From: Dyadobacter koreensis
GTDB lineage: Bacteria > Bacteroidota > Bacteroidia > Cytophagales > Spirosomataceae
Direction: 5' to 3'
Length of the DNA stretch: 64,000 nucleotides
NCBI RefSeq assembly: GCF_900108855.1
Contig: NZ_FNXY01000004.1
Coordinates: 1 to 64,000 of the forward strand
Part shown: positions 17,604-29,629 of the stretch, piece after piece
Numbering within the stretch: position 1 is the first letter of the stretch
How the letters are laid out: every line of letters starts with the position of its first letter
Notes under the pieces: model-generated
Told to the model about the DNA's origin: nothing
Seen by the model: only the letters and a program-made list of their open reading frames with translations
The model's database searches: none
Position numbers and translations under genes: made by a program

Positions 17604-18213
17604 GAGACTGATGGGTTAACAAAGTTACCCGGGTTAATTGACCAAAATAAAAGGTAGTCGAAAAGTTGAAGGATACCGAGTGCAGCATCATATGAGGCAA
17701 TGCAGGTTTCATCACAAAAGCATCTCAAAAAAGGAGAAATTAATACTTAAATACAAGTTCTTCGCAAAATCCGGCATTTTTTTTAGATGATTTGAACATT
17801 TGTGCCTTTAAAATGATCAAATATGCTCACATCAGGATTACTGGTTGTATTAATTTTGTCAACATTAAATTAAATAATATCTGGAAAAAATTATGAATAG
17901 AGTTGTGCTCGCTTTCCGTGTCAGTTAGCAGTATTAAGGTTATCTGATCATTGAAGCGGTAATACAATTCCAGCAATAGTTATGAGAAAATCTACTATTG
18001 TCAAATTGACACCAAAAAATTCTTTAATGGCTTTGCTCATTTTATTTGATCTCAGATGTATAACAAAAGATTTTTTAAACATCATTTAAACAATTCATAT
18101 GACATAATAATACTATACAAAATCACGGTGAATTTCCGGTAAAATCCATCCCGAATGCTTCGATTTCGGATTTATAATGCTGTCCCTTTTTTACACATAA
18201 CAATCAATGATTT
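17604..18213. other. 610-bp divergent regulatory region between HTCS and susC
   Basis: No gene is present. The spacer is AT-rich and must contain the promoters of the sensor gene and of susC. Notable motifs are TTGTCAA at 17856-17862 and TGTCAAATTGACA at 17999-18011. Bacteroidota -33/-7 elements for susC could not be placed with confidence. Confidence 0.6.
17999..18011. promoter_or_regulatory. TGTCAA-N-TTGACA dyad, candidate HTCS binding site
   Basis: Two perfect 6-bp half-sites around a single central base, about 200 bp before susC. A third TGTCAA half-site lies at 17857-17862. Location in the divergent spacer suggests a role in induction of the locus; no factor is proven. Confidence 0.35.
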
Positions 18214-21200
18214 ATGCATGACTGTCTATTAAACCGTAGCACGTTAGCAAGGGCCGCCGGTGTCTGTGCCCTTCCGCTGTTGTTGCTGGGCGCGTCTTCT
18301 TCGCGTATTACGGCCAGCCCTTTTTCCATGGCTGACCTAACGATCAAACATAAGCGATTATCGCTTGCAGAAACCGAAATTTCCGGCAGGGTAACGGGAA
18401 AAGACGGAGAAGCGCTTCCGGGTGTCAATGTACTGGTGAAGTCAACAGTTCGTGGGACCAGCGCAGACCAGAACGGAAACTATAAACTTACAGTACAGGA
18501 TAGTGACGCTGTTCTGGTGTTCTCGCTGGTAGGATATGCGTCACAAGAAGTAGCAATTGGATCTCAAAAAATTATTAATGTAACTCTTGCAGTTGACAAC
18601 AAGACGCTGGAAGAAGTGGTTGTCGTTGGTTATGGAAGCCAGCGTAAAAGAGACGTGACCGGTTCGGTTGTTTCTGTAAGCGAAAGCACGTTAAAAGAAG
18701 TACCGGCACCCAACTTGATCAGTCAGCTGAAAGGCCGCGCGGCAGGTGTATCCATCATCAGTAACGGAAGCACTCCGGGTTCCCAGGGCCAGATCAGGAT
18801 CAGAGGAAACAGGACACTTACGACAAGTTCAGGATCAAGTGACGGCTTGGATGGGCCGCTGGTGGTGGTTGATGGTATACCTTTTGGTGGTCTTAACGAT
18901 ATAAACCCGGACGATATCGTCAGTTTGGAAGTATTAAAAGATGCGTCCGCAACCGCCATTTATGGCTCACGCGGTTCGGGTGGGGTAATTCTTGTTACAA
19001 CGAAAAGAGGAAAAATAGGAAAGCCGGTATTTAGCTACGACGGTTATCACGGAGAAACCCGGGTCATGGGCAAATTTAATGTTATGAATGGCGCGGAATA
19101 TGCTCAGTTTAAAGCCGATGCAGCAAAATACAACCGGACCAGCCCAGGCACATCGGGTTATCTGCTTACGCAAAAGGAGCAAGAAGCGCTCGCAAATGGC
19201 GTATCGACGGACTGGCAGGACCTGATCTACAAACCTGGATTCATGTCTAATCATCAATTAGGTATGCAGGGTGGAGTTGAAAATACACAGTACTCTTTGG
19301 GACTAGGTTATTTTAATGAGACCGGTATAATTCCCGGTCAGGATTTTCAAAGGTTTAACATCCGTGCCACGATTGACCAGAAAATCGGGAAAAATATAAA
19401 GATTGGGCTCAATACGCTTAATACCCTGACCTACCAGAACACTCCTGGTGGAGGTGGTGTGCCGGGTGGGCTGGTGCGTCTGACGCCACTGGCATCACCT
19501 TACAATGCAGATGGAACCGTCAATACATTTCCCTCAGAAGGTTCTATTGATGCAGCCGGAATCAGTCCACTGACCATTATTACTAAAAAAGAATCAGCCA
19601 TGGGCCGGACACGGTCTCTTCGGACTTTTAACAGCCTTTATGCAGAGGTTAATATTTTGCCAGGTTTGAAATACAGGTTCAATGCAGGTCTGAATTTCAG
19701 TCAGTCTAATTATAACGGTTATAATGGCCCGCTGACCTATTTTAATACGGCTACAACCCAAGCCGGCTCTACTGCCGAAATCAGCAATAACGAGTATTGG
19801 GACGTGAACCTTCAGCATTTGCTTTATTTCGATAAGACATTTGGCAAGCACAAACTTGGCTTTACAGCGCTGTATGAATACACGAAAAACCACGCTCTGG
19901 GCAGTCGCTTTACTGTAACCGGGGTACCGGCAGACTACATCAAAACCTCTAATTTTTCCCTTGCCTCAGGGCAACCTGTGGCTAGTTCAGATTATGGCAA
20001 TTCATTTTCGGAGACGGGCCTTCTGTCCTATATGGGCAGGCTGAATTACGGCTTTGCCGATAAGTATCTGCTTACGCTGACGCTTCGCAGGGACGGATCT
20101 TCCACGCTGTCCCCAGGTAATCAATATTTCAATTATCCCGCTGTTGGCGCAGGCTGGAATGTAGTCGAGGAAGATTTTATGAAATCTATCACCTTCGTTT
20201 CTAATTTGAAACTGCGTGGAGGATGGGGTATTTCCGGTAACCGGAATGTGGGAGCCTATTCAACGCTGGGTGCTTTAACTGCCGGATATTATAATTTTGG
20301 AACTGGCACTGCAGGACAACAATTGGCTTATACTGTTACAAGTCTTCCTGCGAATAATCTGAGCTGGCAATCGACTTCCCAGCTTGACATTGGTATCGAT
20401 TTTGGTTTTTTTAACAACCGTATTAGCGGCTCGGTGGACTGGTATCACCAAAAAACCAAGAATATTCTATTGTCAGTCCCGCTTCCTCCAAGTAATGGTG
20501 CCGGTTCCACGCTGAAAAACCTCGGTAAGACAGAGGGTAAAGGTTTGGAAGTGACCACCACCTTTGAGATAGTTAGAAAACCCAAAGGATTTAATTGGAG
20601 TGTTGATGCGACTTACTTCTTCAACCGCGAGAAAATTACACAGCTGACTACGCCGGAAGAAAAATCAAATCTTGGTGCAGGATGGTTTGTAGGAGAGCCG
20701 CTTTCTGTAATTTATGACTACAAAAAGTTAGGGATCTGGCAAACCAGTGATGCAGAAAATGGAACGTTGGCCACGCAAACTTCACCTGTTCAATTTGCCG
20801 GACAGATCCGTGTAGAAGACCTGAATGGTGACGGGAAGATAGATGCCAACGACCGGCAGATACTCGGTAACTTTCAGCCGAAATGGGAGGGTGGGTTAAC
20901 CAGTCGTTTTAGTTTTGGAAATTTCGACGCCTCCGTTGTAACGTATGCACGTATGGGCATGAAGGTTCTCGTTCCCTATTTAACAGGCAACTCAACCGGA
21001 TCAGGCGGATTTGCATTTTTCAATCAGAGCCGAGTCAACCAGGTAAAGGTAGACTACTGGACGGATACCAATCCAACCAATGCATTTCCGGCCCCCGACG
21101 CTAGTGGTGCAGTAGCCAATTTCGGATCAACATTGGGTTATTATGACGGATCCTTTATCAAATGCAGGAGTATCAACCTGGGATATACATTCAGTAACGA

Positions 21201-21450
21201 CCTGATTAAAAAAATCGGTGGTACATCAGCCAGGATTTACGTCAATCTTACAAATCCATTCATAATCTATTCGCCTTTGGTAAAAGATGATCTGGCGATT
21301 GATCCGGAGGGAAATAGCTACGCAAGCGGCCAGTCGACACTTAACCCGCAAGGAGCAAGTGAACGGGGAGCGCCTGAACGGCAGATCTCAGTAAACCTGA
21401 ACAGCCCGCCCGTAAGGCAATTTACAGTCGGTGTCAATCTCAAATTTTAA
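18214..21450 (+). CDS. SusC/RagA-type TonB-dependent outer-membrane transporter
   Basis: A 1,078-aa transporter. After a signal region (~1-40) comes a carboxypeptidase-D-like regulatory domain: ISGRVTGKDGEALPGVNVLVK to VTLAVDN, ~55-130. The SusC TonB box follows (EEVVVVGYGSQRKRDVTGSV, ~133-152), then a plug domain (IRIRGNRTL, VVVDGIPFGGLNDINPDDI, GSRGSGGVILVTTKRG). The remainder is a beta-barrel ending FTVGVNLKF with the terminal Phe needed for Bam assembly. It should import xylo-oligosaccharides with the SusD partner encoded 14 bp downstream. The longer N-terminus has Met18214 as the only upstream Met; a leader start further in cannot be excluded. Confidence 0.95.
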   Translation: MHDCLLNRSTLARAAGVCALPLLLLGASSSRITASPFSMADLTIKHKRLSLAETEISGRVTGKDGEALPGVNVLVKSTVRGTSADQNGNYKLTVQDSDAVLVFSLVGYASQEVAIGSQKIINVTLAVDNKTLEEVVVVGYGSQRKRDVTGSVVSVSESTLKEVPAPNLISQLKGRAAGVSIISNGSTPGSQGQIRIRGNRTLTTSSGSSDGLDGPLVVVDGIPFGGLNDINPDDIVSLEVLKDASATAIYGSRGSGGVILVTTKRGKIGKPVFSYDGYHGETRVMGKFNVMNGAEYAQFKADAAKYNRTSPGTSGYLLTQKEQEALANGVSTDWQDLIYKPGFMSNHQLGMQGGVENTQYSLGLGYFNETGIIPGQDFQRFNIRATIDQKIGKNIKIGLNTLNTLTYQNTPGGGGVPGGLVRLTPLASPYNADGTVNTFPSEGSIDAAGISPLTIITKKESAMGRTRSLRTFNSLYAEVNILPGLKYRFNAGLNFSQSNYNGYNGPLTYFNTATTQAGSTAEISNNEYWDVNLQHLLYFDKTFGKHKLGFTALYEYTKNHALGSRFTVTGVPADYIKTSNFSLASGQPVASSDYGNSFSETGLLSYMGRLNYGFADKYLLTLTLRRDGSSTLSPGNQYFNYPAVGAGWNVVEEDFMKSITFVSNLKLRGGWGISGNRNVGAYSTLGALTAGYYNFGTGTAGQQLAYTVTSLPANNLSWQSTSQLDIGIDFGFFNNRISGSVDWYHQKTKNILLSVPLPPSNGAGSTLKNLGKTEGKGLEVTTTFEIVRKPKGFNWSVDATYFFNREKITQLTTPEEKSNLGAGWFVGEPLSVIYDYKKLGIWQTSDAENGTLATQTSPVQFAGQIRVEDLNGDGKIDANDRQILGNFQPKWEGGLTSRFSFGNFDASVVTYARMGMKVLVPYLTGNSTGSGGFAFFNQSRVNQVKVDYWTDTNPTNAFPAPDASGAVANFGSTLGYYDGSFIKCRSINLGYTFSNDLIKKIGGTSARIYVNLTNPFIIYSPLVKDDLAIDPEGNSYASGQSTLNPQGASERGAPERQISVNLNSPPVRQFTVGVNLKF

Positions 21451-21464
21451 TTCTGAACATTACT

Positions 21465-23279
21465 ATGAAATCGATAAAAATATTAGCGACGCTGGGCATC
21501 CTGGCATTATCGGGTACAGGTTGTGAAAAGATATTGGAAGAACATCCCGAGTCGCAGATCGTTCCTTCCTATTTTAACAGCCCATCCGGTGTGCTTGGCG
21601 GTATAGCCGGAGTTTATAACGATATACGCAGCCAATGGGGAACCGAAGGCTTTACGGTGGAAATGCAGGCCGGAACCGATGAGTTTATACAGGGAGTTAA
21701 CGCCGGTTCGGGAACTGCTTATACTTACAATGGACTGAACAGCAGTAATTTCGGATCAGCCTGGGGTGTTGCATTTCAGGATATCAATACGCTGAATGGT
21801 GTGCTCCAATATGGCCAGACCATCGAACTTCCGGATGCAACACGCAAACAATATCTGGCACAGGCAAAATTTCTTAGGGCCTTCTGGTATTTCTACCTGG
21901 TTCAAACATGGGGCGATGTTCCGCTTCACACAGAGTTTATTACTGTGCCGTCTCAGGCTGCATCACGGCAACCAGTTGCGGCGGTTTATGAGCTGATCAT
22001 CAAAGATCTGACAGAAGCAGCAGCTGATCTGCCAAGCCAGCCAACCGCTCCGTTTCTGGGTAAGGCAGCTACAAAGCCTGTCGCTCAGCTTCTTTTGGCC
22101 AAAGCTTATCTGACGAGGGGATGGCTGAATAATACAGCCGCTGATTTCACGCAGGCGGCGACGATTTGCGACGAAATTATCGCCGGTAAATCGGCGAGCG
22201 GCCTTGATTTATGGCAGGATTATGGAGATGCTTTCGTTCCAGCCAATGATTATGGAAAGGAAACGATGTTTGTGAGCGACCACGTCCTGGATCCAAAGTA
22301 TGGTTATTATGCAGTCGGCGGACAAGCGGGAGGAGGTGCCGCACAAAATTTGAGTCCTTGGTTTACCAATTGGAATTACCCAAACAACAGCGGGATCAAT
22401 TCGATTAAAAATGCTGCCGGCGCTTTTGTGAACAGCGGGACTTCGGGTATGATCCGTGATTCTTATTATGGCCGTCCATACGTTCGTATGCGCCCTAATT
22501 CAGACAAATTATCTACTGGTCCTCATTCTGGCAAAAATTATTTTCTGGATCAGGCTTTTACCAATCGTGATATTGACTCGCGTTTTACAAACTCGTTTTA
22601 CACCGTGTATATTTCAAATACCGCCGTCACAAATCCGGCCGGTGCTACCAACAACACACGTGGCATAAGTTACACAACAGTACCCGGTGCGGACACTGCT
22701 GTCTGGTTACCGGACTATGAAGTGCCGGGTGCGCCTCAATTTGTTGGCAGTCGTCCCTTCAAGGGCATCGTGGTGCCTCCAAGCCTTTGGAATAATGGAA
22801 TTTTTCCTGCTTTGAAAAAACATATGGACCCTAGCAGGGGAGCAAATTTTAACGACCCTTCTACACGTCCGTGCGTTTTGTACCGCTTCTCAGACGTTTA
22901 TATGACTGGCGCAGAAGCCAACTTTAAAGCAGGAAATTCTACCAAAGCAGCTGCGCTGATCAATGTCGTACGGCAGCGTGCTGCGTATCGAAAAACCAAT
23001 ACTTCGGCCCAAAATACAGCTGCGGCAGCTGCAATGACTATTGACGCATCTGACGTAAGCCTGGATTTTATCCTTGATGAGCGCAGTCGTGAGTTTTTTG
23101 GCGAATGGCAGCGCTGGCATGATCTTGTCCGTACGCGGTCGCTTGTCCGCAGGGTGCAGGAATGGAATAAAGAGGCTGCTCCGTATGTAAAAGATTTTAA
23201 TATGCTGCGCCCGATTCCTCAGTCCCAGATTGACCGCGTGGTCGAAGGACCAAAGTTTCCCCAAAACACGGGATATTAA
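21465..23279 (+). CDS. SusD/RagB-type surface glycan-binding lipoprotein
   Basis: A 604-aa lipoprotein with lipobox LSGTGC (Cys20). It has the SusD N-terminal pattern (LEEHPESQIVPSYFNSPSGVLGGIAGVYNDI) and TPR-like helices (RKQYLAQAKFLRAFWYFYLVQTWGDVPL; TKPVAQLLLAKAYLTRGW). The SusD C-terminal signature LDFILDERSREFFGEWQRWHDLVRT is near 525-549. SusD proteins lid the SusC barrel at the cell surface and capture the glycan. It is translationally close to susC (14-bp gap), the usual arrangement, and is followed by a strong hairpin that may set its expression above the downstream enzymes. Confidence 0.95.
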   Translation: MKSIKILATLGILALSGTGCEKILEEHPESQIVPSYFNSPSGVLGGIAGVYNDIRSQWGTEGFTVEMQAGTDEFIQGVNAGSGTAYTYNGLNSSNFGSAWGVAFQDINTLNGVLQYGQTIELPDATRKQYLAQAKFLRAFWYFYLVQTWGDVPLHTEFITVPSQAASRQPVAAVYELIIKDLTEAAADLPSQPTAPFLGKAATKPVAQLLLAKAYLTRGWLNNTAADFTQAATICDEIIAGKSASGLDLWQDYGDAFVPANDYGKETMFVSDHVLDPKYGYYAVGGQAGGGAAQNLSPWFTNWNYPNNSGINSIKNAAGAFVNSGTSGMIRDSYYGRPYVRMRPNSDKLSTGPHSGKNYFLDQAFTNRDIDSRFTNSFYTVYISNTAVTNPAGATNNTRGISYTTVPGADTAVWLPDYEVPGAPQFVGSRPFKGIVVPPSLWNNGIFPALKKHMDPSRGANFNDPSTRPCVLYRFSDVYMTGAEANFKAGNSTKAAALINVVRQRAAYRKTNTSAQNTAAAAAMTIDASDVSLDFILDERSREFFGEWQRWHDLVRTRSLVRRVQEWNKEAAPYVKDFNMLRPIPQSQIDRVVEGPKFPQNTGY

Positions 23280-23306
23280 GTTTTTTTAAAAATCCGGAAC
23301 TAATGG

Positions 23307-23349
23307 TCCTGAGCGCGGAAGGCAGATACCTATTCCTTCGCGCTCAGGA
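23307..23349 (+). terminator. Strong intra-operon hairpin between susD and the enzyme genes
   Basis: TCCTGAGCGCGGAAGG (23307-23322) pairs with CCTTCGCGCTCAGGA (23335-23349) over 15 bp with one bulged G and a 12-nt loop. It is followed by TTAATTT, a weak T-tract. It may act as a partial terminator or a 3'-stabilising structure that keeps susCD mRNA more abundant than the hydrolase mRNAs. Confidence 0.6.
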
Positions 23350-23431
23350 TTAATTTGTACCTGGAATTGTTCTTAATGAACGAGTCAGATAGTAGACATG
23401 CGCCGACTTTCGGTTTTATAATAAACTAATA

Positions 23432-24487
23432 ATGATGAATAAATCTAATTTTTGCTTGCTGGCTACATTTGGGTTATTGATAGTCAGTTCAGACCTGGTT
23501 TTGGGCCAGAAGGAGGCGACCAAGTTTCAGCCCTTGGTAAAAGATTTATATACAGCGGATCCTTCTGCGCATGTCTTTAACGGAAAAATTTATATATATC
23601 CGTCGCATGATGTTGAGGCAGATGTGCCGCAGGACGATGAAGGTGGACATTTTCAGATGCGCGATTATCATGTCTATTCAATGGACAGGATCGGTGGGAA
23701 AGTTACTGATCACGGTGTAGCACTTGATGTGAAAAACGTACCCTGGGCAGAAAAACAAATGTGGGCACCGGATGCGGCCTACAAAAAAGGGACGTACTTT
23801 TTATATTTTCCAGCCAAAGACAAAGAAGGCGTATTTCGAATTGGCGCGGCTACAAGCAAATCTCCAACCGGACCTTTTAAGGCTGAGGCAAAACCTATCG
23901 AAGGAAGTTACAGCATAGATCCTGCCGCTTTTACAGATACTGACGGTAAAACTTACATGTATCTGGGAGGCATATGGGGCGGTCAGCTTCAACGCTGGCA
24001 TACCGGAACCTATAATAAAACACTCATGACTGATTTGGGTAAAGGTCATGAAAATGAGCCTGCGCTAAGTGCCAAAGTGGCGGTGATGAAAGACGATATG
24101 TTATCATTTGCAGAACCTTTGCGCGATGTTCAGATTCTGGATGAAAACGGAAAACCCCTTCTTGCGTCAGATACAAACAGGCGCTTTTTCGAAGGAGCAT
24201 GGATGCATAAATTCAATGACAAATATTATTTTTCGTATTCAACGGGTGATACGCATCTTCTTTGTTACGCGGAAGGCTCCTCGCCCTATGGACCTTTCAC
24301 ATACAAGGGTGTGATTATGAATCCTGTTGAAGGTTGGACGACACACCATTCTATCGTTGATGTAAAAGGGAAATGGTATCTTTTTTATCACGATGCAGCG
24401 CTTTCAGGAAAAACACATCTTCGAAATGTAAAGGTCAGAGAGCTTCTCAGAGACAGTCAGGGAAATATTATAACACTCAATCCTTAA
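23432..24487 (+). CDS. GH43 glycoside hydrolase (beta-xylosidase/alpha-L-arabinofuranosidase)
   Basis: A 351-aa secreted enzyme with signal peptide ending near LVLGQ (~26). It is a single five-bladed beta-propeller. Likely catalytic residues are the base Asp43 in YTADPSAHVF, the pKa-modulating Asp163 in YSIDPAAFTD and the acid Glu254 in FFEGAWMHK. WAPDAAYKKGTYFLYFPA is the typical blade-2 stretch. It lacks the C-terminal beta-sandwich of the next gene's product. It removes xylose or arabinose from xylan fragments; which activity dominates cannot be read from sequence. It is the third gene of the xylan locus. Confidence 0.9.
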   Translation: MMNKSNFCLLATFGLLIVSSDLVLGQKEATKFQPLVKDLYTADPSAHVFNGKIYIYPSHDVEADVPQDDEGGHFQMRDYHVYSMDRIGGKVTDHGVALDVKNVPWAEKQMWAPDAAYKKGTYFLYFPAKDKEGVFRIGAATSKSPTGPFKAEAKPIEGSYSIDPAAFTDTDGKTYMYLGGIWGGQLQRWHTGTYNKTLMTDLGKGHENEPALSAKVAVMKDDMLSFAEPLRDVQILDENGKPLLASDTNRRFFEGAWMHKFNDKYYFSYSTGDTHLLCYAEGSSPYGPFTYKGVIMNPVEGWTTHHSIVDVKGKWYLFYHDAALSGKTHLRNVKVRELLRDSQGNIITLNP

Positions 24488-24589
24488 AAAATCATCCCGA
24501 TCTAAGATTCATTTCTATATGATAACAAGAATTTTGAATTTAGTTTTATTGAAGAGCTTACTTATTTATCATTGCTATTAACCTCGTTA

Positions 24590-26281
24590 ATGAAGATAAA
24601 ACAAATTTTATATTCGGCAATTTTAGCTTGCTTCATCTCGTCGGGTCAACGTATTTGGGCGCAAACGACCACGCTGGTCAACCCGATTTTAACCGGTTTT
24701 TATCCGGACCCGAGTGTCGTTAAGGTAGGGGAGGATTATTATCTTGTCAATTCTACTTTTTCCTATTTTCCGGGAATCCCGGTTTTTCACAGTAAAGATC
24801 TTAAAAACTGGAAACAGATTAGTAATGTGATAAGCCGTGCATCGCAGATGGATTTCATGGGTGAAAAATTAACCCGTGGTCTGTTTGCACCTGCTATCAG
24901 CTATCATAACGGAACCTATTATGTCACTTGCACAGACATAGATCATGACGGGAATTTTATTGTAACAGCAAAAAATCCTGCCGGACCATGGAGTGATCCG
25001 GTGCGGGTTCCGCAGGTTCACGGTATTGATCCGTCACTTTATTTTGATGATGACAGCAAGGCGTATATCATATACAACAGCGATGCCCCGGACCGAAAAC
25101 CTTTGTATTCCGGACATAGAACTATCCGGATTTACGAAATTGATCCGGTTACGTTGAAGGTTATCGGGGAGGAAAAACAACTGGTCAACGGGGGCGTGGA
25201 TCTGAGTAAAAAGCCTGTCTGGATCGAAGCACCGCACATTATGAAAAGAAATGGCTGGTATTACTTGTATGCAGCCGAAGGCGGAACTTCGGTCAATCAC
25301 ACGGAAGTTGTTTTTCGAAGCAAATCTGTCTGGGGACCTTATGTGGCTTATGAAAATAACCCGATTCTTACACAAAAGGGGCTGCCTGACGACCGCAAAG
25401 ATCCCGTTACGTCGGCAGGCCATGCTCAGTTCGTAGACGGGCCTGACGGAAAAACGTATGCTATTTTTTTAGCAGTAAGACCCTATGAAGGTGACTACTA
25501 CAATACAGGGCGCGAAACTTTTATTGCCCCGGTCGAGTGGAAGAACGACTGGCCGGTCATCAACCCGGATCATAAAGAAATCAAGTATACTTATCAGGTG
25601 AACTTCGGGGAAGTAGAACAAAAGAACGTTTTTCCTCAGTCGGGTAATTTTGAATACACCCTCACATTTGAAAAATCTCTGGATCCGGCTTTGCTTTTTA
25701 TGCGTACAATCGACAGCAGTTCGTTTTCGCTCTCAAAAAAAGATGGTCTGACGATGAAGCTGAAACCGGAGACTATTTTGGAACTCGGAAATCCGTCCTT
25801 TATCGGCAAGCGGCAGCAGCATTTATACTGCACGGCCGATGTCGAACTTGACTTTAAGCCTAAATCAGAAAATGAAAAAGCAGGCCTTACCATTTTGCAG
25901 GATGAAAGACATTTTTATTTCGTGACAAAATCTCTTGATCAGGGAAAACCGGCAGTTCAGCTTTATAAAGCAGGTTCAGATGGCAGAAAAATGGATTTGA
26001 TCACGCAAAAAACATTAACCGATGGGAATAATCCAATAAAACTACGGATCGTGGCGGAAGGCGAATTTTATAGCTTTTATTATTCCACAGGATCATCTTG
26101 GGAGCTACTAAAAGACAAATTGGATGCAAAATATCTAAGCACCAAAACAGCAGGCGGTTTTATCGGATGTTTGTTTGGAATGTATGCAACTTCTTCTGGT
26201 GAGCAGACCAGTAATTCGGCTTCTTTTAAATATCTGAAATACAGCGGCAATGATCCGATGTTCAAGACGTCGATTAAATAG
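24590..26281 (+). CDS. GH43 beta-xylosidase with C-terminal beta-sandwich domain
   Basis: A 563-aa secreted enzyme. The ATG at 24590 (MKIKQILYSAILAC) gives a proper signal peptide and is preferred to the TTG at 24572. Propeller residues ~30-320: base Asp40 in TGFYPDPSVV, Asp147 in VHGIDPSLYF, acid Glu213 in VWIEAPHIMKRNGWYYLYA. A concanavalin-like C-terminal domain (~345-560; LGNPSFIGKRQQHLYCTADVELDF) matches the GH43_C2 type that completes the active site in xylosidase subfamilies. It likely cleaves xylo-oligosaccharides or arabinose side chains in the periplasm. It follows the other GH43 gene by ~100 bp. Confidence 0.92.
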   Translation: MKIKQILYSAILACFISSGQRIWAQTTTLVNPILTGFYPDPSVVKVGEDYYLVNSTFSYFPGIPVFHSKDLKNWKQISNVISRASQMDFMGEKLTRGLFAPAISYHNGTYYVTCTDIDHDGNFIVTAKNPAGPWSDPVRVPQVHGIDPSLYFDDDSKAYIIYNSDAPDRKPLYSGHRTIRIYEIDPVTLKVIGEEKQLVNGGVDLSKKPVWIEAPHIMKRNGWYYLYAAEGGTSVNHTEVVFRSKSVWGPYVAYENNPILTQKGLPDDRKDPVTSAGHAQFVDGPDGKTYAIFLAVRPYEGDYYNTGRETFIAPVEWKNDWPVINPDHKEIKYTYQVNFGEVEQKNVFPQSGNFEYTLTFEKSLDPALLFMRTIDSSSFSLSKKDGLTMKLKPETILELGNPSFIGKRQQHLYCTADVELDFKPKSENEKAGLTILQDERHFYFVTKSLDQGKPAVQLYKAGSDGRKMDLITQKTLTDGNNPIKLRIVAEGEFYSFYYSTGSSWELLKDKLDAKYLSTKTAGGFIGCLFGMYATSSGEQTSNSASFKYLKYSGNDPMFKTSIK

Positions 26282-28249
<1,968 letters not shown>

Positions 28250-28256
28250 CTTTTGT

Positions 28257-28360
28257 TGTCAGCTTTTACCGAAAGGATTTGGCAAGCGCATTAATGAAAA
28301 TTCAAGCGCTTTTATTTCATGACCCTTATCCGCCGAAAGTTGATCGCTGACAGCTTTTTA
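28257..28360 (+). repeat. Nested inverted repeats in the CE1-GH10 spacer
   Basis: TGTCAGC at 28257-28263 is complementary to GCTGACA at 28346-28352, with an inner AAGCGC/GCGCTT pair. The outer arm is followed by GCTTTTTA. It could be an mRNA processing or partial termination structure between two enzyme genes of the operon. Confidence 0.4.
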
Positions 28361-28382
28361 TTTTCTTTTAACAAAACGACGC

Positions 28383-29468
28383 ATGACAACATCTTCAATA
28401 TTTAAATTTGGGATTTCTTGGTTGGCTTTCCCCGCTATGTTATTGCCTGCCGACGACTTGTTTGCTCAGAAAACTTTGAAAGACGCCTACAATGATTTTT
28501 TTCCCATAGGCGTTGCCGTTGCTCCGCGAAATCTAACAGGGCCGGATGCTGAGCTTATCAAAGAACAGTTTAACAGTCTGACACCTGAAAATGCTATGAA
28601 AATGGGACCGATACATCCCGAACCGAACCGGTATGCCTGGCAGGATCCGGATGCCATAGTAGCCTTTGCTCAAAAAAATGGGATGAAGGTCAGAGGGCAC
28701 ACGCTATGCTGGCATAATCAGACACCAAAGTGGTTTTTTACCGACTCAACCAATAAACAAGTCAGCAGGGAAGTGCTTCTTGCGCGCCTCAAACAGCATA
28801 TCAATGACGTGGTGGGCCGGTATAAAGGACGAATTTACGCCTGGGATGTTGTCAATGAAGCCGTTCCGGACACTGGTACAAGTATTTACCGGCGTTCAAA
28901 ATTTTACGAAATCATTGGTGAGGATTATATAGAAAAGGCGTTTGAATATGCCCACGCTGCGGATCCTGCGGCAAAATTATTTTACAACGACTACAATACC
29001 GAAAGCAGTTCAAAAAGAGATAAGATCTACCAGCTTCTAAAAAAACTGAAAGACAAGAATGTGCCAGTTGATGGCGTAGGTTTGCAAGGTCACTGGTCGA
29101 TTTCGGAACCTGCCAAACAGGAACTTGAAAAATCGATCGAACAGTTTTCAAGTCTGGGACTGATGATACAAATCACCGAACTGGACGTTTCCGTGCACCA
29201 GAAAGAGCATGAGAGGCGAGAGAAAAGAGCAACTGACTCGGGGGAATTAACCGCTGAAATGCTCGAAAAACAAGCAGCGCAGTATAAAATGCTCTTTGAA
29301 GTGTTCCGGAAATACAAATCCGTTATCACCGGAGTCACCTTTTGGAATGTGTCGGATAAATCCAGCTGGCTGGACAATTTTCCAGTTCCTGGCCGCAAAG
29401 ATTATCCGTTATTGTTTGATCAGAACTATAAACCCAAAAAGGCGTTTGACGGAGTAGTCAACTTTTAA
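28383..29468 (+). CDS. GH10 endo-1,4-beta-xylanase
   Basis: A 361-aa secreted (beta/alpha)8-barrel enzyme with a signal peptide ending near LFAQ (~29). The acid/base is Glu159 in WDVVNEAV and the nucleophile Glu266 in IQITELDVSV. Other GH10 landmarks are NSLTPENAMKMG, GHTLCWHNQTP, GVGLQGHWSI and TFWNVSDKSSWLD. It has no carbohydrate-binding module and is of compact size, fitting periplasmic cleavage of imported or surface-bound xylan oligosaccharides. It is the only endo-acting backbone enzyme in the locus. Confidence 0.97.
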   Translation: MTTSSIFKFGISWLAFPAMLLPADDLFAQKTLKDAYNDFFPIGVAVAPRNLTGPDAELIKEQFNSLTPENAMKMGPIHPEPNRYAWQDPDAIVAFAQKNGMKVRGHTLCWHNQTPKWFFTDSTNKQVSREVLLARLKQHINDVVGRYKGRIYAWDVVNEAVPDTGTSIYRRSKFYEIIGEDYIEKAFEYAHAADPAAKLFYNDYNTESSSKRDKIYQLLKKLKDKNVPVDGVGLQGHWSISEPAKQELEKSIEQFSSLGLMIQITELDVSVHQKEHERREKRATDSGELTAEMLEKQAAQYKMLFEVFRKYKSVITGVTFWNVSDKSSWLDNFPVPGRKDYPLLFDQNYKPKKAFDGVVNF

Positions 29469-29629
29469 CGGCAGATGTCGTAAGTTTTATCCGGAGTTAT
29501 TACGACCTGAAGTTTTGTTTGAAATATGCGATTTTTTTCAGGCAGTCAGGTTTGAAAACATATTTATTTTTTAACACAAAGGCGGTTCGGTCATGTTAAT
29601 ATCGAGTACGCTGATTACCAGGCTTGCTG

